DNA of 55,309 bases, taken from Kofleriaceae bacterium (GTDB lineage Bacteria > Myxococcota_A > Polyangia > Haliangiales > Haliangiaceae). The DNA lies in contig JALHPV010000008.1 in assembly GCA_022842285.1 (NCBI GenBank), positions 5,803-61,111 of the forward strand. The letters are read 5' to 3'. The position numbers and the translations under genes were made by a program. Shown piece after piece: positions 26,306-34,488 of the stretch; position 1 is the stretch's first letter, and every line of letters begins with the position of its first letter. The notes beneath the pieces were generated by a model. The model did not search any database, was not told where the DNA came from, and saw nothing but the letters and a program-made list of their open reading frames with translations.

Positions 26306-28341
26306 CACTTCACCTTCACGAAGTCGTACTTCTGCTGGCCCGCATCGAGCAGCAGGACCTGTTTGCCGTCCTTGGTCAGCGGCTGGAAGTCGAGGCCGAC
26401 GTACGGCGGATCCATCGTCCCGACATAGACGGTGCCGTCGCGGCCCGTGTGCTTGTGCACGCCCGACCGCCATTCGCCGGCGTTCACATCGAAGCCCTTC
26501 CCCGCGCGCTCGATGGTGAGGGTGCCGAGTGCGGCGTTCGAGTACGTGCCGAGCAGCGGCGCGATCCAGGCCTCGTCGGCCGGCGCGTACTGGGGCGCCT
26601 CCTCGGCGAGCGACTTCTGCCGGAGCGCGATCGAGGTCGCGAGGTTCTCCTTCGCCTCCGGCTTGCCGTCGAACATCAGCTCGTAGAGGTACCGCTTCAC
26701 CGCGCCGTGGAACGAGTTCGCCACCCCGCCGTTCGACAGGATCACCACGCCGACGTCGTGCTCGGGCAGGAAGTACAGCTCGCTCGTGAAGCCGAGGTTG
26801 TTGCCGCCGTGGCCCACCTCCACGACGCCGCCCACCTTCGTGAGAAACAGGCCGAGTCCGTAGGCCGAGTCCTCGTCGATCTTCGCCTGCGGCTCGCGGC
26901 GCTTCAGGAGGTTGGCCTCGCTGACGAGCTGCTTCGAGCCGACCTTGCCCTTCGCGAGCTCGAGCATCACGAACTTCGACATGTCGCGCACCGTCGACCA
27001 CGCCGCCCCTGCGGGCCGCACGTCGATCACCGCTCCCTCGTACGCGACCGGAATGGGCTCGTACGCCATCTCGTGGCCCCGCCCGTGCGGCAGCGCGAAG
27101 TCGCCCTTCTGCGCCGCCTTGAAGTCGAAGGTCGTCGACGTCATGCCAAGCGGCTTGAACACCAGCGACTGCATCGCCGCGTCGTACGCCGGTCCGAGCT
27201 TCTGCTTCGGGTTCATCACGTGGGCGCCGACCCAGCCGCCCGTCGCGACGAGCAGGTTCGAATACTGGAACGTCTCGCCGAAGCCCGTCGTCGGGCTCAT
27301 CGACGCCATGCTCGCGAGGCGGCGCTCGGGATCCCACCCGTCGTACTCGAACAGGAACTCGAGGTCCTGCCGCGGCATCCCCGTGCACGCGCACACCGTG
27401 TGCTGCACCGTCACCTGCGACGTGGTCGCGGCGTCGGCCAGCTTGAACGACGGCAGCAGGTCCACGACCTTGCTCGACCAGTCGAGCTTCTTGTCATCGA
27501 CGAGCCGCGCGAGCATGAGCGTCGTCAGCGACTTCGTCGTCGACCCGATCATGAACTTGGTCGCGGGCGTCACCTTCTGCGCCTTCTTCGCCCCGAGGGA
27601 CCGCACGCCGTAGCCCTTCTCGAACACGATCTTGCCGCCGTGAACGACGGCGATCGCCGAGCCCGGGATCCCGAACTGGACGCGTGCCTCCTCGAAGAAC
27701 GCGTCGAGCTGCTTCAGCTCCGCCTCGCCGAGCTTGGCCGGCTTCCCCGCGAAGCTCTCCTGGTCGACCCCGGGCACCTTCATGTCGGCGACGATCGAGT
27801 TGATCTGCGCGCCGCGCGCCTGCAGGGTCGGGACCGGACCGTCGAGGCCGGCGAAGTACCAGGTGTCGCCTTTGCGCAGGAGCAGCGCCACCACGACGCG
27901 CTGCGACTCCGCCGTCGTGACGTACACCCGCTGCACCTGCAGATCCCAGCCGCCGCGCCCGGGGGACTCCTGCTCGCCCTCGAGCTTCATGTCGAAGCCT
28001 GGCTTCACACGCTTCCAGCCCGCCGCGAACGCATCGGCGGCGTTCGAGGCCTGGACGGCCGTGAACGCGATCTCGAACTGCTTGTCCGGATCGCGGACCC
28101 GCAGCACCTCGGGCGTCTCGCTGACGTACCAGCTCGCGGGGACGGTGAACGTCGCCTTCCACGCCGTCGTGATGGCCGTCTCGGCCTCGACTTGCCGCAG
28201 CGCCACCTCGGTGGTCGGTCCCGTGATGGGCTGGTCCGCGCCGGTCGGCGCTCCACTTCCCGGGTCGCCAGCGACGGTCGGTTGCTGCTTCGTCCCCGAG
28301 CCACACGCCGCCAGCACGATCAGGAGTCCTGCGCTTCGCAT
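26305..28341 (-). CDS. Serine hydrolase (beta-lactamase/DD-peptidase fold) lipoprotein
   Basis: 678 residues. Lipobox IVLAA-C13, then a Gly/Pro-rich linker. Residues 50-190 resemble a PsbP/DcrB-like domain (ATFTVPASWYVSE). The class C beta-lactamase-related domain (about 215-560) has the nucleophile motif GSTTKSL (Ser about 266), tyrosine motif QYSNLL and the HGG triad in VGHGGNNLG. A beta-rich C-terminal domain follows (DUF3471-like position). Substrate unknown: D-amino-acid peptide or ester hydrolysis in the periplasm is usual for this fold. Its stop codon overlaps the tpm start. Confidence 0.87.
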   Translation of the reverse strand: MRSAGLLIVLAACGSGTKQQPTVAGDPGSGAPTGADQPITGPTTEVALRQVEAETAITTAWKATFTVPASWYVSETPEVLRVRDPDKQFEIAFTAVQASNAADAFAAGWKRVKPGFDMKLEGEQESPGRGGWDLQVQRVYVTTAESQRVVVALLLRKGDTWYFAGLDGPVPTLQARGAQINSIVADMKVPGVDQESFAGKPAKLGEAELKQLDAFFEEARVQFGIPGSAIAVVHGGKIVFEKGYGVRSLGAKKAQKVTPATKFMIGSTTKSLTTLMLARLVDDKKLDWSSKVVDLLPSFKLADAATTSQVTVQHTVCACTGMPRQDLEFLFEYDGWDPERRLASMASMSPTTGFGETFQYSNLLVATGGWVGAHVMNPKQKLGPAYDAAMQSLVFKPLGMTSTTFDFKAAQKGDFALPHGRGHEMAYEPIPVAYEGAVIDVRPAGAAWSTVRDMSKFVMLELAKGKVGSKQLVSEANLLKRREPQAKIDEDSAYGLGLFLTKVGGVVEVGHGGNNLGFTSELYFLPEHDVGVVILSNGGVANSFHGAVKRYLYELMFDGKPEAKENLATSIALRQKSLAEEAPQYAPADEAWIAPLLGTYSNAALGTLTIERAGKGFDVNAGEWRSGVHKHTGRDGTVYVGTMDPPYVGLDFQPLTKDGKQVLLLDAGQQKYDFVKVK

Positions 28342-28405
28342 GCCGCGACCCTACCTTTGATGAATCGCCGTGTCACATCGGCCGTCTCGGAGCATCTATC
28401 CTCTG

Positions 28406-28804
28406 ATGATGATCAAGCGGCATCGCAACCGCGTGATCGTTGGTATCGGCGTCGGAATCGCACTCATCCACGTCGTCGTTCGCCTGGCGTACGGCTCACC
28501 TGACGATTCCACGATCGCGACCTGGGGCGCGGTCGGTGCCGCGATTGGAGCGCTCCTGCTCGTCTCTGCGACCGATGGCGTCCTCGAGCTCATCGATGTG
28601 CACAGAGGTGCTTCGTGCAAGCGGAAGGAGGCCTACGACGCCATCCCGGGCGGGGTCTTCGCGCTGCTCGCCGGCCTCGCCTTCACGATCGGCATCAACG
28701 CGGCGTTCATCTACGACGCGAAGGAGCGCGCGACGCCGAACGTCTTCGAGATGATGAACCCGCTCGATCTGCCCGAGCCGCTACGGCCAAGGTTCGAGCA
28801 GTGA
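28406..28804 (+). CDS. Small membrane protein, first of a tandem pair
   Basis: 132 residues from the ATG at 28406 (28409 also possible). Basic N-terminus MMIKRHRNR, then three hydrophobic segments at about 9-29 (VIVGIGVGIALIHVVV), 36-60 and 84-105. The C-terminus is cytosolic or periplasmic and ends VFEMMNPLDLPEPLRPRFEQ. The next gene is a paralogue with the same order of helices and almost the same C-terminal tag; stop and start overlap (GTGA). I do not recognise the family. Confidence 0.75.
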   Translation: MMIKRHRNRVIVGIGVGIALIHVVVRLAYGSPDDSTIATWGAVGAAIGALLLVSATDGVLELIDVHRGASCKRKEAYDAIPGGVFALLAGLAFTIGINAAFIYDAKERATPNVFEMMNPLDLPEPLRPRFEQ

Positions 28805-29184
28805 AGCGCCGCCGCAACCGACGCGCCTGGGTCGCCCTCGCGCTGCTGCTGGCGGCCGCGCACGTCGGCGTGCGGGCGGTTTACGGTGTGCCGAGTACCC
28901 CGCTGATCACGTTCTACGAGCTGGGCGCCACGGCCCTGGCCATTTTCATGCTGGCCTCCGCACTCTCGACGGTGCTCGAGCTCCTCGACGGTGCATATGG
29001 CAAGGACGCCGGCGAGATCGTGACGAGCGCGGTGTGTAGCTTCTTGTTCGGCGCGATCTTCTACGTGGCAGCGAGCCACTCCGTCGTGACGACTTCGAGG
29101 AGGCTCACACGGCAGCCCAGCGCGCCCGACATGATGAACCCGCTCGATCTGCCCGAGCCGCTGCGGCCGAGGATCGAGCGTTAG
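28801..29184 (+). CDS. Small membrane protein, second of a tandem pair
   Basis: 127 residues from a GTG that overlaps the preceding TGA. Basic N-terminus VKRRRNRR, then hydrophobic segments at about 9-25, 35-60 and 75-95. The C-terminal tag PDMMNPLDLPEPLRPRIER is nearly identical to that of the upstream gene, while the bodies have diverged, so the tag is under stronger constraint. Function unknown; the pair may form a hetero-oligomer. Tail-to-tail overlap with the EAL gene. Confidence 0.75.
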   Translation: MKRRRNRRAWVALALLLAAAHVGVRAVYGVPSTPLITFYELGATALAIFMLASALSTVLELLDGAYGKDAGEIVTSAVCSFLFGAIFYVAASHSVVTTSRRLTRQPSAPDMMNPLDLPEPLRPRIER

Positions 29185-29996
29185 CGCGGGGTGCGCGTCG
29201 TTCGCGCGGGGCGCTTCGGTTCGCGCCGGCGCGTTTGCGTGCGCGCGGGGTCCGGCAGGTCGGGCCAGTTCACGGCGGGGAGCGGGAAGGCGGGCCGCGC
29301 GAGGAAGTAGCCCTGGCCGAAGCGGGCGCCGGCGGCGATGCAGGCCGAGAGCTCGTCTTCCGTCTCGATGCCCTCGGCGACGACCTGGGCACCGAGCTCG
29401 CGGCACATCACGACGATGGCGGAGACGAGGCGGAAGAGGCGCGAGTCGATCGTGAGGCCGGCGACGAGGCCGCGATCGATCTTCACGACGCGTGGCTGGA
29501 GGTCGGCGATGTACTTGAGGTTCGAGTAGCCGGCGCCCAGGTCGTCGACGACGAGGAAGACGCCGCGGCCACGGACCTCGGAGAGGATCGTCTGGCAGAG
29601 ATGGAAGTGCGAGAGCGGCACGCCCTCGGTGATCTCGAGGTAGACGTCGGCGGTGTGGTTGTAGATGGGGTCGCTCGGCTGGACGAGGAACTTCTCGTTC
29701 AGCTCGGCGGGGTGGATGTTGAGAAAGAGGGTCTCGTCCGGCGCATTATCGGACGCCATCTCTCGGAGCAGCCGGCCGAGCTCGCCCGTTCGTCCTTCGG
29801 CCACCGCCGCGGCGAAGAGGGCGATCGGACTCTCGAAGCCGGGCTCGCTACAGCGGACGAGCGCCTCGTGGGCGAAGGTCCGTCCGGTCCGGAGGTCCAC
29901 CACGGGCTGGTAGACCACGCGCATCAGGCGTTCATCGAGGACCCTGGCGAAGGCGCCTGGGGCGGCGGGGCCGCCGTAGTCGAATGGACTGCTCAC
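29181..29996 (-). CDS. EAL-domain cyclic-di-GMP phosphodiesterase
   Basis: 271 residues from a GTG at 29996. A lone EAL domain that would hydrolyse c-di-GMP to pGpG. The catalytic set looks complete: HEALVR (Glu of EAL), LFLNIHP (Asn), LEITEG (Glu), VVDDLGAGYSNL (Asp-Asp), VVKIDRGL (Lys) and VVAEGIET (Glu), ending QGYFLARP. Therefore an active enzyme is likely. There is no sensor or membrane domain. The basic C-terminal tail (RRREPKRPARTTRTPR) is unusual and may bind nucleic acid or membrane. A longer frame to 30284 is antisense to the next gene and is rejected. Confidence 0.88.
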   Translation of the reverse strand: MSSPFDYGGPAAPGAFARVLDERLMRVVYQPVVDLRTGRTFAHEALVRCSEPGFESPIALFAAAVAEGRTGELGRLLREMASDNAPDETLFLNIHPAELNEKFLVQPSDPIYNHTADVYLEITEGVPLSHFHLCQTILSEVRGRGVFLVVDDLGAGYSNLKYIADLQPRVVKIDRGLVAGLTIDSRLFRLVSAIVVMCRELGAQVVAEGIETEDELSACIAAGARFGQGYFLARPAFPLPAVNWPDLPDPARTQTRRREPKRPARTTRTPR

Positions 29997-30060
29997 CCGA
30001 GAGCCCGATGTTAGCGCGGACCCTTGCGCGCGTCGCGGGTCCCCAACACACTCGTCGAAG

Positions 30061-31353
30061 ATGTCTGCAAAGTCGGCCCGGGGACTCCAGGCGCTGGTCG
30101 TGGCCGCGCTCGTGGTGATGGGGGCTCCGGCCTGGGCGCAGTCCCGGCGGCCCCAGGGCGTGCCCGGGACGACGCAGCCCGAGGAGGTGCCGGAGCGCGT
30201 CAAGGCGCTGTACCAGCAGTACCCGGTCATCGAGCTCGTCACGATGGGCATCGGCTCGCTCATGTGGGAGCGCCACGGGCACATCGCGCTGTGCGTGCGC
30301 TACCCGAACCCCGCCGACGACATTTGCTACAACTACGGCATCGGCGACTTCAAGGCGCCGATCGGGATGGCCGCGGGGTTCTTTCGCGGCACGAAGAGCT
30401 TCTGGGTCGGCAAGCAGGACCCGAACCAGATGCTGAGCGTGTATCGCCGCTTCGATCGGACGATCTGGGTGCAGCCGCTGCCGCTGACGGCGGCGCAGAA
30501 GCAGCAGATCATCGAGAAGCTCGAGTACGACGTCCTCGAGGAGCACAAGCACTACGCGTACGACCACTTCTGGGACAACTGCACGACGCGCGTGCGCGAC
30601 ATCCTCGACGACGCGACGGGCGGCGCGCTGCGCCGGATGGAGGGCAAGACCTATGGCCGCACCTATCGCGACCTCGCGCGTGACGGCTTCCAGGGCATGC
30701 GGGTGCCGCTCATCATCACCGACATCGCGATGGGCCGGGTCACCGACGTCGTGCCCACCTACTGGGAGCGGATGTTCCTCCCCGACTACCTGCGGGATGC
30801 GGTGCGCGTGCTGTGGGGGATCGAGCCGATCGTGCTGTATCAGCGGCAGACCGACTACCTCACCGAACAGGGGCAGCTGGAGATCATCGCGCAGCGCATC
30901 GGGCTGCCGCCGCCGCGCAGTGGTTCCTCGGGGCGCCTGGCGTTCACGCTGATCATTCTCGCGCTCACGGCCCCCGCGTGGCTCACCCGCGTCATCGGGC
31001 GCTTCCAGCGCACCGGCCTCGGGTTCTCCCTCGCGCTGCCCGTGCTCCTCGGCAGCATCCTGTGGTTCCTCGCCATCATCAGCCCGCTGCCGTACGTGCG
31101 CTGGAACGAGAGCCTGCTGATCCTCCTGCCGCTCGATCTGCTCCTCGTGCGCGGGGCCATCGAGCGCCGCCGGAAGTACGCTGTCGCCCGCATCGGCATG
31201 CTCGCGGTGGTCGCGCTCCTGATGCTCGCCAACGTGCTCACCCAGCCGATCTGGCCCCTCTTGCCATGGGCGCTCATCCCGCTCGCGACCGTCGCGTTCC
31301 TCCAGCCCGACGGCAAGCTGTACTCGCCGCTGAACCCGTTCGCGAAGCAGTAG
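30061..31353 (+). CDS. DUF4105 (Lnb-like) membrane protein
   Basis: 430 residues. Signal peptide to about residue 26 (APAWA). The periplasmic DUF4105 domain has a His pair in ERHGHIAL (H72, H74), ICYNYGIGDF, and the Cys-containing motif HFWDNCTTRVRD (C174), a likely Cys/His pair as in papain-like enzymes. Four or five transmembrane helices follow (about 290-415). DUF4105 is the family later linked to Lnb, an alternative lipoprotein N-acyltransferase, so an acyl-transfer role on the many lipoproteins of this organism is plausible. This is family knowledge plus inference; a protease role is the alternative. Confidence 0.8.
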   Translation: MSAKSARGLQALVVAALVVMGAPAWAQSRRPQGVPGTTQPEEVPERVKALYQQYPVIELVTMGIGSLMWERHGHIALCVRYPNPADDICYNYGIGDFKAPIGMAAGFFRGTKSFWVGKQDPNQMLSVYRRFDRTIWVQPLPLTAAQKQQIIEKLEYDVLEEHKHYAYDHFWDNCTTRVRDILDDATGGALRRMEGKTYGRTYRDLARDGFQGMRVPLIITDIAMGRVTDVVPTYWERMFLPDYLRDAVRVLWGIEPIVLYQRQTDYLTEQGQLEIIAQRIGLPPPRSGSSGRLAFTLIILALTAPAWLTRVIGRFQRTGLGFSLALPVLLGSILWFLAIISPLPYVRWNESLLILLPLDLLLVRGAIERRRKYAVARIGMLAVVALLMLANVLTQPIWPLLPWALIPLATVAFLQPDGKLYSPLNPFAKQ

Positions 31354-31379
31354 GCATACGGAGTGCAACCGGTGGGCGC

Positions 31380-31826
31380 ATGGGCCGCATCACCGACGCA
31401 CTGGAGCAGTTGTCCTCGCAGCACGCGGCGCTGGACGCGCTCCTCTCCGACATCGCCTTGACCCCCGATGCCACGCTGCGCACGCGGTATGTCGATGACC
31501 TCGCCCACCTCCTGACGGCCCACCTGGCCATCGAGCAGGAGTACGTGTACCCGGTCATCGCGACCCATGTCTCGGCGGGCGTCCTGGCCGAGCTCTACGC
31601 GGAGCATGGCGAGATCAAGCGCGTCCTCGCGGACTTGCTGTGGCAGGACGCCGACGACGAGCAGTTCGTTCCGACCCTGAAACAGCTCACGGTGCTCCTG
31701 GACGGCCACGGTGCCTGGCAGGACGACCAGCTCTTCCCACCCGCCCAGGTCGCCCTCAGCCAGGCCCACCAGACCGTCATCGGTCAGCAGATCGCCCAGT
31801 GGTTGCCGACCGCGGCCGCGGCGTGA
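31380..31826 (+). CDS. Hemerythrin-like (HHE) protein
   Basis: 148 residues, four-helix bundle. Candidate di-iron ligands lie in order: SQHAALDAL (His 15), AHLAIEQEYVYPV (His, Glu), AEHGEIKRVL (His, Glu) and DGHGAWQDDQLFP (His, Asp/Glu). Such proteins bind oxygen, NO or iron, or sense redox state. No attached signalling domain. It starts 27 bases after the DUF4105 gene and may be co-transcribed with it. Confidence 0.82.
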   Translation: MGRITDALEQLSSQHAALDALLSDIALTPDATLRTRYVDDLAHLLTAHLAIEQEYVYPVIATHVSAGVLAELYAEHGEIKRVLADLLWQDADDEQFVPTLKQLTVLLDGHGAWQDDQLFPPAQVALSQAHQTVIGQQIAQWLPTAAAA

Positions 31827-31878
31827 GGTTTCCGACGAAGGGTGTGCGCTCGCGAGACGGAGCGGTAGGCTCGCGAGC

Positions 31879-32475
31879 GTGGGCGCCACGCTAAAGATTG
31901 TCCAACTCGGTGACCCCGTCCTGCGCCGCGTCGCGCGGGCGATCACTCCCGACGAGCTCCCCGTGCTCTCGCCGCTCGTCGAGCTGATGCGCGAGACCAT
32001 GCGGGATGCGCCGGGCGTCGGCCTCGCGGCACCGCAGGTCGGTGAGTCGGTGCAGCTCGTCGTCATCGAGGACCCGCCGCATCTCCACGGCGGCCTGTCG
32101 GCCGAGGAGCTAGCGGAGCGCGAACGGGCGGCGGTTCCGTTCCATGTCCTGGTCAATCCGACCCTGACCATCCTGGGCGACGAGGTGATCGAGGCGTTCG
32201 AGGGCTGCCTCTCGTTCGCGGGGATGACGATGGTCGTACCCCGCGCGCGGCGGGTCCGGGTGGACGCACTCGACGAGTCAGGCCAGCCCGTCTCGGCCGA
32301 GGCTTCGGGCTGGTACGCGCGGATCCTCCAGCACGAGGTCGATCACCTCCGGGGCGTCGTGTGCTGCGACCGGATGCGGCCGCGCACGCTCATGTCTACC
32401 GAGGCGTTCGGCCGGCGCTGGCGCGGCAAGAGCGTGTCAGACATCCGTAGCGCACTCGGCGACACGGACGCGTAG
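31879..32475 (+). CDS. def: Peptide deformylase
   Basis: 198 residues from a GTG; removes the N-terminal formyl group from nascent proteins. All three signature motifs are present: GVGLAAPQVG (about 51-60), EGCLSF (metal Cys 110) and QHEVDHLRG (metal His 152 and His 156). A 15-residue insertion (HGGLSAEELAERER) between the first and second motifs and a 30-residue C-terminal extension make it a type 1-like form slightly longer than average. The housekeeping context (fmt, rluB) is missing, so the genome may have another copy. Confidence 0.93.
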   Translation: MGATLKIVQLGDPVLRRVARAITPDELPVLSPLVELMRETMRDAPGVGLAAPQVGESVQLVVIEDPPHLHGGLSAEELAERERAAVPFHVLVNPTLTILGDEVIEAFEGCLSFAGMTMVVPRARRVRVDALDESGQPVSAEASGWYARILQHEVDHLRGVVCCDRMRPRTLMSTEAFGRRWRGKSVSDIRSALGDTDA

Positions 32476-32476
32476 C

Positions 32477-33499
32477 ATGGAGGCCGTGCGCGCTCATTGG
32501 TTCGGCTCGCTCGTGCTGCTAGCGGTGGCATGCGCGGGCGACCTCCACGACGCCGGCGACAGCGGCCTCGACGATAGCTCCCAGGACGACCTGGGCGATG
32601 ACGCCGCTGACGACTCGACGCGGCCCGACGCGCCGCCGACGGGCCTCGAGCCCGGCTCGCTCGACGTCACGTGGATCCACGGCGCGCCGAACTGCAACGC
32701 GAGTCCGGACCCGGAGTGGCAGCGGCATGTCTACAACGCGACCACGCTCATCTTCCGCCAGAGCAAGTGCGAGGACTTCGAGGGGCCGTTCGTGTACCTG
32801 CTCGTCGGCGAGACGCGCGCCCTCCTGCTCGATACCGGCGCGACCAACACGCCCGGTCTCCGTGACCTCGTACGCGCGGAGATCGGGACGAAGCCACTCG
32901 TCGTCGCGCACACGCACGCGCACGGCGATCACGTCGCATCGGATCCGCAGTTCGCGGGACAGCCGAGCACGCTGGTGGTCGGGCGTGATCGCGGCTCCGT
33001 CGAAGCCACGTTCGGCCTCGCGCCGTGGCCGACGGCGACCGGCACGTACGAGCTCGGCGGCCGCACGCTCGACGTGCTCGCCATCCCCGGTCACGAGGGC
33101 ACGCACATCGCGATCTACGACCGCCGCACCGGCCTCCTCCTGACCGGCGACTCGCTCTATCCCGGCATGCTCTTCATCAACGACTGGGCGACCTACCGCA
33201 CCAGCATCGCCCGCCTCGCCCAGTTCGCCGCGGGCAAGGCCATCGCGCATGTTCTCGGCGCGCATGTCGAGATGACGGCGACCCCCGGCCAGGCCTACCC
33301 CTACGGGACGACCTACCAGCCGAACGAGCACGTCCTGCAGCTCGCGCCCGCGCACCTCGTCGAGCTCGATGCGGCCCTGACGGCCATCGGTGACTCGCCG
33401 CGACGCCAAGTCAACGACGACTTCATCATCGATCCAACGGGGCTGCGCCCGGCCCTACCGGCAAAGCCGGCATGGACCCACCCCCTCTGGCCGCAGTAG
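32477..33499 (+). CDS. MBL-fold lipoprotein
   Basis: 340 residues. Signal peptide with lipobox LLAVA-C19, then an Asp-rich low-complexity linker of about 40 residues (DDSSQDDLGDDAADD). The metallo-beta-lactamase fold follows: YLLVGETRALLLDTG, metal motif AHTHAHGDHVA, AIPGHEGTHI and LTGDSLYPG. A zinc hydrolase exported to the envelope; the fold covers lactamases, glyoxalases and lactonases, and I cannot choose. It begins one base after the def stop codon, so the two genes are probably co-transcribed. Confidence 0.85.
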   Translation: MEAVRAHWFGSLVLLAVACAGDLHDAGDSGLDDSSQDDLGDDAADDSTRPDAPPTGLEPGSLDVTWIHGAPNCNASPDPEWQRHVYNATTLIFRQSKCEDFEGPFVYLLVGETRALLLDTGATNTPGLRDLVRAEIGTKPLVVAHTHAHGDHVASDPQFAGQPSTLVVGRDRGSVEATFGLAPWPTATGTYELGGRTLDVLAIPGHEGTHIAIYDRRTGLLLTGDSLYPGMLFINDWATYRTSIARLAQFAAGKAIAHVLGAHVEMTATPGQAYPYGTTYQPNEHVLQLAPAHLVELDAALTAIGDSPRRQVNDDFIIDPTGLRPALPAKPAWTHPLWPQ

Positions 33500-33508
33500 G
33501 TTCCGGTC

Positions 33509-34447
33509 ATGTCGCTCGCCGAACGCAAGGCCGCACTGATCAGGATGGCGGCGCGGACGATCGCGATCCCGTATCAGGACCCGGAGACCCACTGCACCAT
33601 CTGGATGAAGCTCGAGTACCTGCTGCCGTCGGGCTCCACGAAGGATCGCGTCGCGGCGTTCATCCTCGGCCACGGCGTCGAGACGGGCGCGATCAACGAG
33701 GAGACGATCGTCGTCGAGGCGTCATCGGGATCCACGTCGATCTCGCTCGCGATGGCGTGCGCGGTCATCGGCGTTTCGTTCCGCGCGGTGATGCCCGAGA
33801 ACGTCTCGCGCGAGCGCATGCTCATCATCAAGCGCTACGGCGGTGAATGCGTGCTGACGCCGAAGGCCGCCGGCATCCTCGGTGCGATGGAGGAGACGCG
33901 GCGCATGGCCGCTGCCGATCCGCGCATCTTCCTGCCGCGCCAGTTCGAGAATCAGCTCAACGCGCGCGCACACCAGCGCGAGACGGGGCCCGAGCTCATC
34001 CAGCAGGTTGGCACCACCATCCACGGCTTCGTGGCCGGAGTCGGCACCGGCGGCACGCTCATGGGGATCGCGCGGGCGCTCCGCGAGGCCGGCCATCCGA
34101 CGCGCATCGCCCGCGTGTTCCCCGAGAAGGGGTCTGCCTGCTTCCAGGGGCAGCCGGAGATCTGCGGTGGCATCCCCGGCATCGTCGATGGTCTCTCGAC
34201 CATCCTCGATGCGAAGGAGGTCGGCCTCGACGAGGACATCCGGATCGACGAGCGCGACGCCATCAATGCCGCCCGCGAGCTGTGCAAGCGAGGCCTACCT
34301 GTAGGCCCGTCGAGCGGCCTCAACTTCGCGGCCGCCCGCGTCATGGCGCGCCGCCTCGGGCCCGACAAGACCGTCGCCACCGTGCTCTGCGACCGCATGG
34401 AGCGCTACTTCTCGACCGAGCTGTTCCAGGACGTCGACTGCGCATAA
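33509..34447 (+). CDS. Cysteine-synthase-family PLP enzyme
   Basis: 312 residues, fold type II PLP enzyme. The Schiff-base lysine is K45 in LPSGSTKDR; EASSGSTSISLA is the substrate Asn/Ser loop; GVGTGGTLMG binds phosphate; VGPSSGLNFAA is the closing Ser motif. Length and motifs fit cysteine synthase or cystathionine beta-synthase-like enzymes that form cysteine from O-acetyl- or O-phosphoserine. The first loop reads SGSTKDR instead of the usual GGSVKDR, so a specialised substrate is possible. It starts 9 bases after the MBL lipoprotein gene. Confidence 0.88.
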   Translation: MSLAERKAALIRMAARTIAIPYQDPETHCTIWMKLEYLLPSGSTKDRVAAFILGHGVETGAINEETIVVEASSGSTSISLAMACAVIGVSFRAVMPENVSRERMLIIKRYGGECVLTPKAAGILGAMEETRRMAAADPRIFLPRQFENQLNARAHQRETGPELIQQVGTTIHGFVAGVGTGGTLMGIARALREAGHPTRIARVFPEKGSACFQGQPEICGGIPGIVDGLSTILDAKEVGLDEDIRIDERDAINAARELCKRGLPVGPSSGLNFAAARVMARRLGPDKTVATVLCDRMERYFSTELFQDVDCA

Positions 34448-34488
34448 GGCCCTGGAATAGGGGGCGGGACGTGCGACGTTTCAGGGCG

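Noticed and set aside
26449-28503. 684-codon plus-strand frame opposite the serine hydrolase
   Set aside because: Arg/Leu/His-rich composition without any motif. The minus strand encodes a clear SxxK/YxN/HGG enzyme.
29997-30284. N-terminal extension of the EAL protein to 30284
   Set aside because: It is antisense to the signal peptide and start of the DUF4105 gene. The EAL fold begins after the GTG at 29996.
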